Source: Strongylocentrotus purpuratus (taxonomy: Eukaryota > Echinodermata > Echinoidea > Camarodonta > Strongylocentrotidae). From it: 64,000 nt of DNA. Positions within the stretch are counted from its first letter, which is position 1, and every line of letters starts with the position of its first letter. Of this stretch, positions 52,134-63,996 are shown piece after piece. A model generated the notes under the pieces. That model ran no database searches. It was not told the DNA's origin and worked only from the letters and a program-made list of their open reading frames with translations. The stretch is taken from contig NW_022145599.1 in assembly GCF_000002235.5 (NCBI RefSeq), forward strand, positions 2,121,177 through 2,185,176, written 5' to 3'. The position numbers and the translations under genes are program-made.

Positions 52134-53554
52134 TGCAATGTTTAGCTCTAAACTATTTAAACAGTTATACTGTCTAGATCGATCTGTCAAACAACATAAA
52201 TATATTGGCCAAATGTAAAATTAGACGTAAACGGAAATCAATGCAGATTACCAGTGAGTCACTCAACAAACGGATAAGTCTAGGCCCATCTATAGTAGAG
52301 GATGTGAGGCGATGCAGATGGGGATGATGAGCATCCACGAACACAGACTTGCTATAATTCAACACCTGTACATTCATTGGCTGATATCATTTATGCCACT
52401 GAAGTCATCCTTCTTATTGCGCATGTGTGAATGGTGTTTTCGCTTTATGGTTGCTAAGGCTCAATATATTAACTTCGTTATTCCTGGAATTATATTTCGG
52501 TTGGGATTACCATTGCCAACGTCGTACGTCTTTTGTTGCACCATAATATCAACTTTAACCTCCGGTTTTGCGAGCCAGCATAAAAGGCTCTTCATTCAGA
52601 GGAAATGGGTAAAACTAAACATTTCTTTAGCTAAATGGATAATAACAGAGAGAACAAATTTTTCACTATTCCTTAAATTCCATTTCATTTTTCTTCCGTT
52701 TCCCGAAATTTCATGGAATTATTTCATTTCCTCAAAAAAAAAATCCTTCACAAAGCCCGAATATTGAGGAAAATGGAAACACTGATACCATGGTTCATTA
52801 ATTGTTAAAGCGGTCGGGGAGAGCCGGAGGACGGCGGGGATGTCCAGCGTTCCTTGCGTTGATTGGTTACTTGTGATGGGCGTGTCTCGCTAGACGCAGA
52901 CCTTCCTAATTGGGTGCCTGTATAGCTGCGACATCCTCATATTGGATATCAACCCGTTGAAGTTGGCGTTAATATCAGAGTGTTTTAGGAGACGTGTTCA
53001 TCGATTCTCATTTCGCTGTCTAAACCGAATTAGGCAATCTTTATTGTGTACATAAATCTCATTTCGAAAAATTAATAAACAGACTATTTGTAATAGTGGA
53101 TCTTTTATTCACGTTTTTACTTACTTTCGAGGAGTTCGTGAATAAATAACATTGCAAGAAAAAATTACAGAATATATTAAGGTGCTGGATGAACGAACAA
53201 GTGTCGTATTCGAGTTATAGAGACAACACAGCAAGGAAGATAAGCAAAATATTTCGACAACCTAACCTGTAGTGTTCTTGGATGCTTGCTTTACGTTTTC
53301 ATTACTTTTTATCTTCTGAGAGTTTCTTTATTTGAGATATAAAGACAACACCCCAAGATCAAAATACATCAATCAACCTCAGCTCAACAGGATTTTATCA
53401 AATAATTGGGATTTCTTTTTGATCGATCGAAATGGTGAGTCCCTGCCTTTATTTATTCAATTACAAACATATGTATGTATATTTATAGGCTATATATTAT
53501 ATATAATAGATATCACATGACGAATAAAAAAAATATCAAGCTTATTTTGATACC
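52134..53554. other. Spacer between element E arms; possible gene C promoter
   Basis: Near 52850-52900, GATTGGTT (inverted CCAAT) and GGGCGTG lie in locally GC-richer sequence. GAAATG|GTGAGT at 53434 is a good donor that could end a 5' UTR exon of gene C. Neither is proven. Confidence 0.3.
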
Positions 53555-53730
53555 CGGAACATTTCTAGAAAGTTGAGTTTCTGCCCTTTCGTATGACCCC
53601 TCAATCAGTTGCATCAAATGAGAGAGGAGGATCTAAGCTTTACAAATATGTGTCATTTATTAATCATAATTGTTTTTAAGTTATTATAAAAACGTCGATT
53701 CTCGGTTTCGTTTTTTTCTGGGACGCACTG
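53555..53730. mobile_element. Mariner-type MITE, copy 3 (right end only)
   Basis: Ends in CGGTTTCG...CTGGGACGCACTG|TA, as 7563-8184 does; the left part is missing. Confidence 0.7.
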
Positions 53731-53732
53731 TA

Positions 53733-54527
53733 TACTACACAATATTTCAGAGGTGTGTTTTTTTCTTCATTTGTAGCGGTCACCCCTTAATCAGAGGAGA
53801 GGGGGCGTTAAAATATGCGGCCCTTTTGAGAAAAAAAAACTTTAAAATATTTCAAGAAAACCTTGAAACAATTTCGTTTTTAGTCATATAAAAGGAAACG
53901 AAATTATTAACATTTTAATAATCTTTTCGCCGGAATTGGGATTAAAGATCATCGCAATTTTGTTTCAAACTTTTTAAAATTTGTTTTATCAACAAACGTT
54001 AATTTCCAATATAAAAATCGGAGAGGTGTCTAATTTACTGGCGGGGGTGTTGCACAGTGATGCCTTCAAAGAAAAACATAAACATCTTTGTGGTATGAGA
54101 AATTGTCAGGATTTTGGGCATGTTAGAGGGTTAGTAAAGTAAAAGGAATATAATAAGTAACATTTCATCCAAAATTACGCATTTTTTCATCAACCTTCAA
54201 CAATGTTACCGAGTCACATTTAACTCACCGCTATCAAATGACCCTGCTCTTATATAACTAGATTTTTTTTAGTCTACCCCCTAAAACAGAGATCTCATAA
54301 CCTCCCTCACGTGTCAGATAGGGCCCCTCATCTAAGCATCCGAAACCATTATTTTACCTCGAATTTCCGCATAACTCGCATTCATAATTTATATAGCCAA
54401 GTAACGTTAAAGGTCATATTTATTCTTTTATTCTGAGAATATGCTTTAAAAACCCCACATCATGATTACTTATTCCAATAGTGCAACCTGACAAATCTTC
54501 TGAATATTCAGATCATCGCACAAAACA
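53733..54527. other. Intergenic, no feature recognised
   Basis: No coding or repeat feature is supported. Confidence 0.4.
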
Positions 54528-54826
54528 ATGTCTTCATGAGCTCGAGATTGCCAAATAACCCGCTATTTGAACTATCCCGATCGCAAATTATCCAGTTAAC
54601 TTGCATCTTCATCAGCCCGCAGTTGCAATTAGCGGGATATTTGGTCGAGATAATCATCCCAAGATATCTTGGACTGGTTTACAAATATCCCGCTATTTAT
54701 CCGGTGTGTCCTCACCAGCTCAAAAAGTCGAATCTTGAGCTGATGAGGACGCGAATTGTAAGTTCGGGCTTATTTCCCAAATCAAAAATAGCCGGCTATT
54801 TGGCAATCTCGAACTGATGAAGACAT
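54528..54826. mobile_element. MITE with TIR ATGTCTTCAT..GAGATTGCCAAATA
   Basis: The left ATGTCTTCATGAGCTCGAGA and right TCTCGAACTGATGAAGACAT ends pair. GCGGGATATTTG and CAAATATCCCGC pair inside. It is 299 bp, non-coding, 0.4 kb before gene C. Confidence 0.75.
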
Positions 54827-55219
54827 CATGGGCTAAGTATAGAGAGCCGAAACGACACGATTTTAACGATGACCCTTGACAAATTAGAAATAGAATTAAA
54901 ATTGAAATATAAGGGTATAAACCCATGATCAAAATTGTACTTTCCGGAAGCCCTTTTAGTTGCCCCATTTTTTCTATGAAAAAGTGCCCGTTTGTTGGTG
55001 TCTACACTTTAAAAGATGCTCCGCCAATCGTGCAAAAATGAGGACATTTCTGATTGAATGAAAGGAAAATGTATCAACTTACTTTCATCTGAAAATAGCT
55101 GAACATACATGTGACTGGTATGAGTGCTACAAGTGCGATATCGATTTAAGAAAATGTTTTGAAGATCGCGGATGAATACATTTGATCATCAAATGTCAAG
55201 CCTATTATCACCATCTAAT

Positions 55220-55313
55220 ATGAAACCTTTTCCATTTCTTTTCTTTTCACTGGTAAAGGACAAAGATCTGTTACGTGGCGTGATCCTTGTTTTCCTGACA
55301 TGTGTATCCTTCG
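55220..55313 (+). CDS. Gene C exon 1: signal peptide
   Basis: ATG at 55220; donor CCTTCG|GTACGT. It encodes residues 1-31 ending in the hydrophobic core; the codon G|CC completes Ala with exon 2. Confidence 0.68.
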
Positions 55314-58300
55314 GTACGTATGATTCTGGTCAACGATTATTTATTATTGTTATAATTATTTTCATTATTATTACATTGATAGTAGTAGTAGAAGTAGTAG
55401 TAGTAGTATTCAACATAAATACAATGAAACATTGATAATGACATCATTAATCAAAATTTGTCGGAATCATTATTTTTTATTTATTCATTTATTTGGCGCT
55501 GTAAATATGTGTAAAAAGAACATACAAATGAGTAGGCAAAATATTAAAATAATTGTATAGACCATTTTTTATTTCTTAAACGATACTATTATGTATAGTA
55601 CCCTTTATATTCATTAGAAGTGATACTAATGGAATGTATTTGTCCTACATATTATGAGGGGCAATGAGGGGTGTAGACAGAGGCCAGGTATTGAAAGAAC
55701 ATGGGCCACTGGTCTTAACTCGTTAAGTTAAATGATAATCTACACATTGATTGATTTGGGTGGGAGGGGGGGGGTGTTAAAAGGAGGTCCTTGTGTTTTT
55801 GTTGTTGTCAAACTTTCCATCCCAAGATGAACTAACGAAAATTGGTAACGTAATTGGGTATTCATTTGGCTAGAAACATACGCACTGGCGTACTGGTGTG
55901 GGGGGGGGGGGGGGGGCTTCGGGGGCGCTAGCCCCCCCCCCCCAAAAAAAAAATTAAAAAAAATTGAACCATGTCCAAAGAAAGAAAGGAAAGAGAAGAG
56001 AAGAAAGAAAGAGAAAAAAAAGATGAAGAGGAAGGAGAGGAAAGAAAGGAAAAGAAAGAAAAGAAAGAAAAGGAGAAAAGGAAAAAAAGAGAAAAAAAAA
56101 CGAGAAAAAGGAAACAAAAGAAACGGGGGGTGAAAGAGAGGAGAGAGAGAGAGAGAGAGGGTGGTAAGAGCCTAAGAGAAGAGGGGTGGGAGTAAGATAG
56201 CTGGGAAGTGGATGTTGGGTGGAGTCAGAAAGATACGCATAAATAATTATGTTGCCGTGTCGGTATTCTTGCTCGATCCTCGTGTACTATATCAATGCAG
56301 AAGTTTAAAGTAGGTGAGATGATTAATGTCAGTCGGCCGGCAATTTTTTTCCCCTACGAACTGTGACTTTTTATCGGACAAAGAAACATTTTTGGAAATT
56401 CAGACAATGATTAAGAGTCAGTAAAACGAATCGTCTTCTTTCTCTGATAATTAAGGAAACGTCAACGCTTCCGCGCTTCGCGCGGGAGGGAGGGAAACTG
56501 AATTCAGATAAAGACTAAGAGTAGACATCAGTACAACGATTCGTCTTCTTTCTCTAATGATTTAATGAAACATCAAAGCTTCCGCGCTTCGCGCAGGAGG
56601 GAAGGATGAAGAGTCGAAAACAGTAAAAACGTCAAAGTTTCCGCCCTTCGCGCGGGAAGGGGAAACTCTATTCAGACAAGGATTAAGAGTAATGATTTAA
56701 TGAAACGCATAGCTTCTTTCCGTAATAAGACACGTCAAAGCCTTCGCGCTACGCGCGGGAGGGGGAAACTAAATTCAGACAAGGACTAAGAGTAATATTC
56801 TAATAACGCGTCAAAGCTTCCGCGCTTCACGCGGGAGGGGGGAACTGAATTCAGACAAGGGTACGTTACAACGAATCGTCTTCTTTCTCTAATAATTTAA
56901 TGAAACGTAAAAAGCGTCCGCGCTCCGCGCGGGATACGGGGGGGGGGGGGGGGGGGCTGAAAAGGATTAGAGTCGAGAACGGTACAATAAATCGACTTCG
57001 TTCTCTAATAATTAAATGAAACGTCATAGCTTCCGGCTTCGCGCGGGAGGGGCGAAGGGTCGAGAACGGTACAACGGATCGTCTTTGTTCTCTAATAATT
57101 TAATGAAGTATCAAAGCTTCCGCGCGCGGGAGGGGAATAACTTAGTTCCTGGCCCCGGTTTACAGGGTTAAATTTGTAGACATTGGGATATTGGCATTAA
57201 TAAATTTGTCGGTAATTAATTGGTGGCTCGTTTTGTAGGTAATTGGTGACCTCTACACCCTCCCCCTCCCCCACTGAAAAAAATCTAGCGACGCCCCTCA
57301 TGACAACAGAGTTTACACACCCGAGATAATTTTTGCAACCACAACTGGTGAAGCACCGGACCACCGTCTTTGTGCATTGTGCGGCAACGAAGCATAAACA
57401 ATGTCTTACGACGTGACAGATCACTTTTCTCTAACTTTTTACCAATCAGAAGGCCTCGTTTTTTTCCAGGAAGTGCCGGTGGATATTAATGCGCCAAATG
57501 TGGTTCTAAAATTGCAAATGCTTCCTACTCTGGGAGACCGCACCGGGGCTTTGCCCCTAGACCCCACTTTGAAAAACGTTCAGCGGGGCCTCCATGTTAG
57601 AGTTGGGTGATGCGGATTTTTTGTCAGCCCTCCCCAACGTTTTTGCTCATTACGCCACTGAACATACGAACGTGTTACCTTGTTGGTACAATGAACCTAG
57701 TAAAATATGCTAACAGGCTGAAGCGAAAAGATCAATATACCTGGGCTTATAGAGCAGGGTTATGGTGACAACTAGAGAGCTGTTGTGTTCATAATCATAG
57801 CTGGAACACAACTTCAGAATCTAATTTATCATGAATCTTCATTATTTTGTGGAGAGAAATGCCATGCATGTCAGTCTAGTACATCTACGTAAAAGGATTT
57901 AAAGTTTGGACAACAAGTATCTATTCATTTTAAGAGCATATGTCTTGTTTACAAGGTTTTTAATATATACGTGTGTAATGGTAGTTGTATTACAGAGTTA
58001 CAACTCTTATTTCACTTTAACCCATTGCCTACGGAAACTGAGTAGTTCCTGTCTTTAGTCTATAGGAATAAGAGAAATCATTGATCGGCAGGTTAAATGA
58101 CCAATTGCAGCTGACAAATTTCATGAAAGTTTAGAGCAATCACAGTTAAATTTTGTGTCTTAGATTCATCCATTCCAGACGTCGATAATTTAGGTTTTGC
58201 AGCTAATCCCATGCATGTAAATTCAAAGGAACAGATCTTGGTTAGGTTATTATATCATCATTTCAAGTAGAAGAAAAAGCATCAGGTCTGTATGCTGTAG

Positions 58301-61300
58301 TCAGTGGAGTAGAAACAGGGTTGCACAGGGACTAGTGCCCCTTGTTTCACAATCGAGTTGTGAGATAAAAGCTAGCAAATAGAGAAAAGCCAAGTAAAAA
58401 GGAAGGTTAAAAAAGCCGAGAATAAAACTAAAAGACGCTAAAAAACCTCCGGCATCTCAATATAATCTGTAAATGCTGTAAATTCGAATTTCGTTTTCCG
58501 AGTAAAACATGTGCCCCTCCCCCTCCATAGTTCAGAGATTCCTCAATGGATGGACCCACGCTACGCGCCATCCGTTGTAGTTACTGGGTTCTAATAATCT
58601 GCACTAGTTTGGCCAGGATTAGACCTCCCTGCATGGTCACTGACAGGTAGTTATATCATTAAATCAGCCCTCAATTAACTTAAGAAAAAGGAGACCATGG
58701 GGGACCAGCGGTTACCGATTAGGCATGTTTGTTATAGCTATAAATAGTGCTATGGGGCTTTGATACCACGAAATGTGTATATTCTTTACTCAATTTTATA
58801 TTCTCTCCTGGTTATATCTCGTTCAAAGCCTCTGTCGTTTCATCGAATGAGAAGACGGGCACTTGTTGTTCGGACGGATTAGGGCTGAATTACACCTTAC
58901 CAATGTTCAAAGAATGTAAGAAGAAACTGCACTCCAATGGAAGCATGGTACAGACCTTTCCAAAGCTCGTCCCATACTCATCTGCGGAAGCTGCTTGTCC
59001 AAGAAGGAAGAGTAAACTGGGGATCCCACCCGGACATAGAGTTTGCAGATTTCCTGGTAAGTCGTTCTTTGCCTGCTATTAACATGATATAAAACTTATA
59101 ATCTGTTCTAACTTCTACTGTTCAATTCTTTTGAGAGTGTAATAATGTAAATCCTAGCCAAAAGTGATATAGATTCGATATTTATATTATAAATCATTTT
59201 AAAACATTGTCAACAGAGATTGACAGTCTATCGATAGCAGTCGGGTTATAGTCTGAGGAGCATCCGAAAAAGTCACCCCCCCCCCCACCCAGATGGCTTG
59301 AAATCATCCAGTCCATGATAAATCTTTGACAAAACAAATTAAACTAAAGTCACTGTACATCACGAAACACGAAAGACTGCCAAAAGATTAAAACTTCGAT
59401 TTGTTATTTTAGTTTCTTGGGAGAAGGTGTTGTTAACTTTGATAATCCCTGGTCAACAGGTAAACATAGTTACATAAACCTTGAGTGATAAATTACGACG
59501 ATAAATGTATCTACGATAACCGAATTTAAGTTAGTATCCTAACCCAATACTATCACACATTTGGCAAATTGAAAACCGGAGCAAATGTTCGATTATCAAA
59601 TTACAGGATCTAATTAGGGATCAATTTGAAAACCAGCAGGTATTGCAGAATTGAATAATTAGTTCATATCATTACAGAAAGATGATTGACTAAAGATGAT
59701 TGATTAAATTGCACTTCAACACGGCTCCGCTACTCATTATTTCACCTGACAAGTACCAAATAGAAAATTCCTGAACAAATTTGGGTCAGCGCTCGCGCCG
59801 CTACACTAGCATCTATAATGGAATTAAAAGTTTTATTTGTATTTATTTCAAAGCATGAAAAGTAGATTTTGGTCAGCGGGTACTTGGATGTTTTGTTTTT
59901 GTTTTTTTTCTTCAGAAAACTGTCGTTGTTCATAGCACTTTCTGTCGACAAATTTCGGCACGTGGGTTTGATGGGGTGGGGGGGGGGGTATAATTTCTGT
60001 TGTGTACATTGTGAGTGCGTGTGTTTGTAATGCACAAAAATATTATTTTATTATAACAAAGATGACAAAAACAAGATGAAATTTCCCCAACGGACATGTT
60101 TGTTTTAGGGGGGCTTTGGTTGCTTAACCAACGGTTCTGGAATCAGGTGCCTTATACTAATAATAATAATAATACATAAGATTTGTCAGGCGCCAAATCC
60201 ACTTGACAATAGTAATACGTCAAGTGAATATGTCACTGCACTTATGTCCTTTGGCAAGACACTCGACCCAGCAGGTGAGGTACAGTGGGTATCTGGTAGG
60301 ATTATTCCTTCAAATGCACTGTGCGTTGATAACGGCTGCCGGAACTAAAGCTAAGGTCATAATTTCCAAAAAAGCTCTTTGGAAGCGCATATGTTATGTG
60401 ATATACGCTATACAAAAACGGAATATTATTATTTTAGTTCAATTATTTATAATTACTTAAATTATTTATTTGTAGTTTTAATTTTACAGGGTAGCGTTGC
60501 TAATTACAAAACTGCGTTCCACAATGGCCCCTTTGCCCTATATTAAGTATGTATACAATATGATTAATATAACAAATTATAGAAATACCAATTTCTAAAT
60601 TTCAATTCAAGTGCTGTTTCCTAAAAAGGTTTGAATTCAATACTAAGTAGAAAAGGCAATTTGTTAAGCAGAAATTGCTATTTATACAGAATATGTCGGA
60701 AGGCAATATCAAACAAAATAATTAATTGTCGGTGTGAGGCAAATGTGGACGTGTGTGCATGTAATTTTGTTCTTCATATTCGGTACAGGTTTAATTTATC
60801 ATTGATCTCCCTGCTTATTCACGATTAATATAATATATTCTGCCCTCCAGCATGATATCAGGAACGAGCAACACTTGAATATATTAATTTTATTTATGAA
60901 TGTTTAGTACGGTTAGCGTGTGGTTGTCTTAGCAACACAACATGACGAACAGATGATGATACGCCCGAGTGATTCGGAAATTAATCTAGTTGTTGGATGA
61001 TTGATAGGCCAAGTAGTCTGTTTACCATCATTAGTAGCACACATTGCCAGCAAGAGGTTTCGAAACATAATCGGTATAAGTAAATATAAATCGATTTAGG
61101 GGTGGGGGTGGGGGTGGGGGGGGGGGGGACACGTCCCCCTCAATTCTGTTAGGGGGGTCAGTGTGGCGCGGTGTGGTGCGTTCAACGCACCCTTTCGAGA
61201 ACCCCCCCCCCCCCCGCTTGTCTCGAAAGGGTGCGTTGAGAATGGAGTACCGCCTTAAAGTACTTTCATTTAATGTACTATCTGTTTCGATTTTGATTAT

Positions 61301-62134
61301 TTCAATTCTATTCCTTAAATTCCGAAAGTTCCGTTTACGCGGTACTCCGTTATCAACGCACCCTTTAGAGACAAGCGGGGGAGGGGGGGGGGTTGGGGTG
61401 GACAGTGAGTCATAATAAATATTACAATGTAATGTCTGTCCACGGAAGCCACATACACATGAAGGAATGTGGGCCAATGGCGTACATATTATAAAAATGT
61501 TGCTTTGTTCTTCTCGCTGGATTCATAATCATATCTGTTTCTTGCAAGAATCAGATATGATTATGAACTACGAAAAATACAGGGTAAACAAATTGGCCAA
61601 CTAGGGGCTACTTATAACTCCAACTAGGTTTATGCCATTTGGGGTGTGATGCTTTAGTCTAATAACCTTTTTAGAAGACCACCAGATAATGCATTCGTCG
61701 TGAGCCAATCGTTCTAAACATTTAACAGGGCTATTTTAGTAGGACCATAGGCCGTAGACCTGGCTGATGTGAACATGATTATAATAAGTTCATCTCATTT
61801 GTTTGAAAGCTTATTAAAAATAGACTTACAATAATTTAATAAAGTAATGGTCTAATTTATGGTGCCACTGCAAACCAAGTTGAGAAAGTACCGCGAATTC
61901 AAAACGCTGCCGGCAGACTCACGTTCTGTTACAAGGAACCAACCTGTTCTTCGTCAATTCTGGATCCACTGGAAAATGTGAAGCTGTGAAATAAACGATC
62001 CCTATTTCTTCGCAACCAGCAGTCTCTCAATACATTCGAGATATGTCTAAAAACTAACCTCTTCTGTGGTAAAGCGTATTTGATCCTTATTTGGGAGATG
62101 AGCTGTAAAAAGAAAACGTAGTTATTATTATTAC

Positions 62135-62184
<50 letters not shown>

Positions 62185-62857
62185 TTACTCTCACTAAAAT
62201 AATAATGTTTTCTATTATTATTGTTAATATTATTAGTAGTAGTATTATAATTATAAGTATTATTGTTATTATAACTATTCTTATTATTATTATTATTATT
62301 ATTATTGAATTTGTCATTGTATGTAGATTTAAGTTTGGCCTGTAACTACATGACTTCCTCTTTTTCATCATATGCCTCCTCCAGTGATTATAATCAGTAA
62401 ACCTACTTGAAAGAATACAGTGATGCATTATAAGCATCAAGGGTATAGAGCAAGTTGCATACCTGTATTCCTATGGTTGAGCTATAGTTGCAGTGTCTTG
62501 TCTCCGCTTTTTTCTACAGATTGTGGCGAAAATCCCTGTCAAAATGGCTGGTGTGAAGAGACTATGAAAAACTTCAAATGCCACTGCTCTGCCGGATATC
62601 GAGGGAAACGTTGCAATAAGGGTGAGCATTAAAACATTCGCAATAATTATCTGACAAGTTGGTTAGACGATTTATAAACCATCTATACAACTTATTTTTG
62701 CTAGTAACCTGAATTCGAGCAAAAATGAACAACATTGTCAAAGGAAAGGTAGCATGACTGCATATCATAATCAACCGATTACCAGACGCCCTTCCTTTCT
62801 GTCTCTCTGCCTCCACCCCTTCCCCCTTCTTCTCCCCACCTTTGCCCTCTATCTTTG

Positions 62858-62890
<33 letters not shown>

Positions 62891-63057
62891 GCCTTTCTCT
62901 TTCTCCCTCGATGTTTGCTTTTGTTAAATCTCTTTCCCTATTTCCCTTCTCTCCATCTCTCTCAAATTCTCTCCCTCCCCCTTCTGTTTTTCTATTTTAC
63001 TCTCAATCTCTCTCTCTCATCTTCTCTCTCTCTCTCTATAACTTCTCCTTTTTCCTT

Positions 63058-63106
<49 letters not shown>

Positions 63107-63456
63107 GTCTCTAACCATGCTCACCCTTTTCGTTTACAAGTTTCTCAATTGGTTTCATTGACCCTTACTCGCTCTCTGTCTCTCTCTCTATTTTAATCTT
63201 TCTACATTTTCTTTCTCTCTCTGTTTCTATTGTAAACATGTGATGATTCGACTAGTACAATTTTAGTAAATTTGAATTTAAATGTATTTGCCTTCCCCCG
63301 GTTGTATCATCAGATGTATATCATATTTCTTCTTCAGAATCAACTACTACACAAGACACCACAACGATGTTAACGACGGAACCCGCAACCTGTCGTCCTC
63401 CCACAACTACTCGTAAGAAATTTTCATTTACTCCATCTCTCCCTCTCTCCCTCTCT

Positions 63457-63495
<39 letters not shown>

Positions 63496-63943
63496 CTCTT
63501 ATATCCGCATTTTATTTCTCTTTCGATTTCTAATTTATATGTTTCATTCACCCTTACACGCTCTCTGTCTCTCTCTCTCTCTCTCTCTCGTTCACTCTTT
63601 CTGCATTTTCTTTCTCTCTCGGTTTCTATTGTATATATGTTATCTCATTTCCCTTCTCTCTCTCCGATTTTCTCTCTCCGTCTTTCCATGCCTCTTTCTC
63701 TCTTTCCCTTTCATTTTCACCTGTTTACAACATGCTACAACTAAAATATGCTATATAGGAATAAAATATCATGTGACGATTTGTCCAGTAAGATTTGTTG
63801 AATTTGGATTTGAATTTATTTTGCTCCAGGTTGTATCATCAGCTGTATATATCATATTTCTTCTTCAGAATCAACTACTACACAAGACACCACAACGATG
63901 CCTACTACGGAAGCCACCACCTCCCATCCTACAACTACTATTC
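55220..63943 (+). CDS. Gene C: secreted EGF-like protein with Thr-rich exons (5' five exons; 3' end off window)
   Basis: Exons 55220-55313, 58829-59056, 62520-62621, 63338-63412 and 63869-63943 join in phase 1 throughout (191 residues in the window). Residues 1-32 are a signal peptide with core GVILVFLTCVSFA. Residues 35-107 hold five Cys (a CC pair, then EC, AC, VC) and two N-glycosylation sequons (NYT, NGS); no family was recognised. Residues 109-141 are an EGF-like domain with six Cys and a short third loop. Residues 142-191 are two near-identical Thr-rich, mucin-like exons, and further copies are likely to the right. Phase 1-1 exons are typical of shuffled extracellular modules. Upstream in-frame Met codons at 55172 and 55193 are alternatives. 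Additional phase 1-1 exons may have been missed. Confidence 0.78.
55970..56170 (+). repeat. Purine tract of element E
   Basis: GAAAGAAAGG-rich, ending in (GA)n; complement of the left-arm pyrimidine tract. Confidence 0.85.
56400..57140 (-). repeat. Array of CG-rich palindromic units, right arm
   Basis: About eight units with CCGCGCTTCGCGCGG (6-bp stem, 3-base loop), AACGAATCGTCTTC and TTTCTCTAATAATTTAATG. A poly(G) run interrupts it near 56939-56956. Confidence 0.82.
57300..58828. other. Gene C intron 1, right part
   Basis: No further exon or repeat boundary was recognised. Confidence 0.4.
58829..59056 (+). CDS. Gene C exon 2: five-cysteine segment
   Basis: Acceptor GTTCAAAG|CC after a T-rich tract; donor TTCCTG|GTAAGT. 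228 nt, phase 1-1. It encodes GTCCSDGLGLNYTLPMFKEC and HRVCRF. No family recognised. Confidence 0.75.
59057..60150. other. Gene C intron 2, left part
   Basis: No further exon was recognised. C and G runs lie at 59277-59287 and 59976-59989. Confidence 0.4.
60151..60440 (+). repeat. tRNA-derived SINE, partial
   Basis: ATGTCCTTTGGCAAGACACT, GTGGGTATCTGGTAGGATT and ATACGCTATACAAAAACGG with a short ATT tail match the SINE body; the head is degraded. Confidence 0.65.
61180..61385. repeat. Inverted repeat with three GGGTGCGTTGA arms
   Basis: CGCTTGTCTCGAAAGGGTGC (about 61215-61234) through GAGTACCGC pairs with GCGGTACTCC...GCACCCTTTAGAGACAAGCG (61339-61377). A third partial arm, CAACGCACCCTTTCGAGAA, precedes a C run. 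Confidence 0.7.
61522..61567. repeat. Perfect 16-bp hairpin
   Basis: TTCATAATCATATCTG (61522-61537) and CAGATATGATTATGAA (61552-61567) are exact complements across a 14-base loop. Confidence 0.85.
61858..62075 (+). pseudogene. Degenerate LINE reverse-transcriptase fragment
   Basis: It reads LYGATANQVEKVPRIQNAAG in one stretch, then after a stop RSLFLRNQQSLNTFEICLKT. This matches the usual LYG...KLQRVQNAAARL and SLNTFKK.LKTHLF blocks of CR1/L2/RTE-like LINEs. Confidence 0.65.
62133..62310 (+). repeat. (TAG)n and (ATT)n microsatellites
   Basis: AGT/TAG triplets at 62133-62182 and ATT triplets to 62310, in gene C intron 2 shortly before the EGF exon. Confidence 0.9.
62520..62621 (+). CDS. Gene C exon 3: EGF-like domain
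   Basis: Acceptor TTTTTTCTACAG|AT and donor AATAAGG|GTGAGC. It encodes DCGENPCQNGWCEE and CHCSAGYRGKRC with six Cys. Phase 1-1. Confidence 0.88.
62860..63235 (+). repeat. CT-rich tract before gene C exon 4
   Basis: CTCTCT-rich sequence with GTTTACAAG-type interruptions. It belongs to the tandem unit that carries the Thr-rich exon. Confidence 0.85.
63338..63412 (+). CDS. Gene C exon 4: Thr-rich exon, copy 1
   Basis: Acceptor TTCTTCTTCAG|AA and donor ACTACTC|GTAAGA. It encodes ESTTTQDTTTMLTTEPATC then RPPTTT; 25 codons, phase 1-1. Probably O-glycosylated. Confidence 0.8.
63869..63943 (+). CDS. Gene C exon 5: Thr-rich exon, copy 2
   Basis: Same splice sites and length as exon 4, 531 bp further right. 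It encodes STTTQDTTTMPTTEATT. It lacks the Cys of exon 4. Confidence 0.8.
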
Positions 63944-63963
63944 GTAAGAAAACTTCATTTAAA

Positions 63964-63996
<33 letters not shown>

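Larger units (their letters stand above)
55899..57299. mobile_element. Large repeat element E, right arm (inverted)
   Basis: Reverse-complement counterpart of 50809-52133: G run, purine tract, TTGCTCGATCCTCG..., palindromic array, AATTTGTCGGTAATTAATTG and CTAGCGACGCCCCT at the end. It lies in gene C intron 1. Confidence 0.8.

Noticed and set aside
51523..52218. Ser/Phe/Leu-rich 231-codon frame and its antisense Lys-rich frames
   Set aside because: Produced by the pyrimidine tract of element E.
52312..52767. 151-codon plus-strand frame
   Set aside because: No start context, domain, splice evidence or codon pattern supports it; probably chance in AT-rich DNA.
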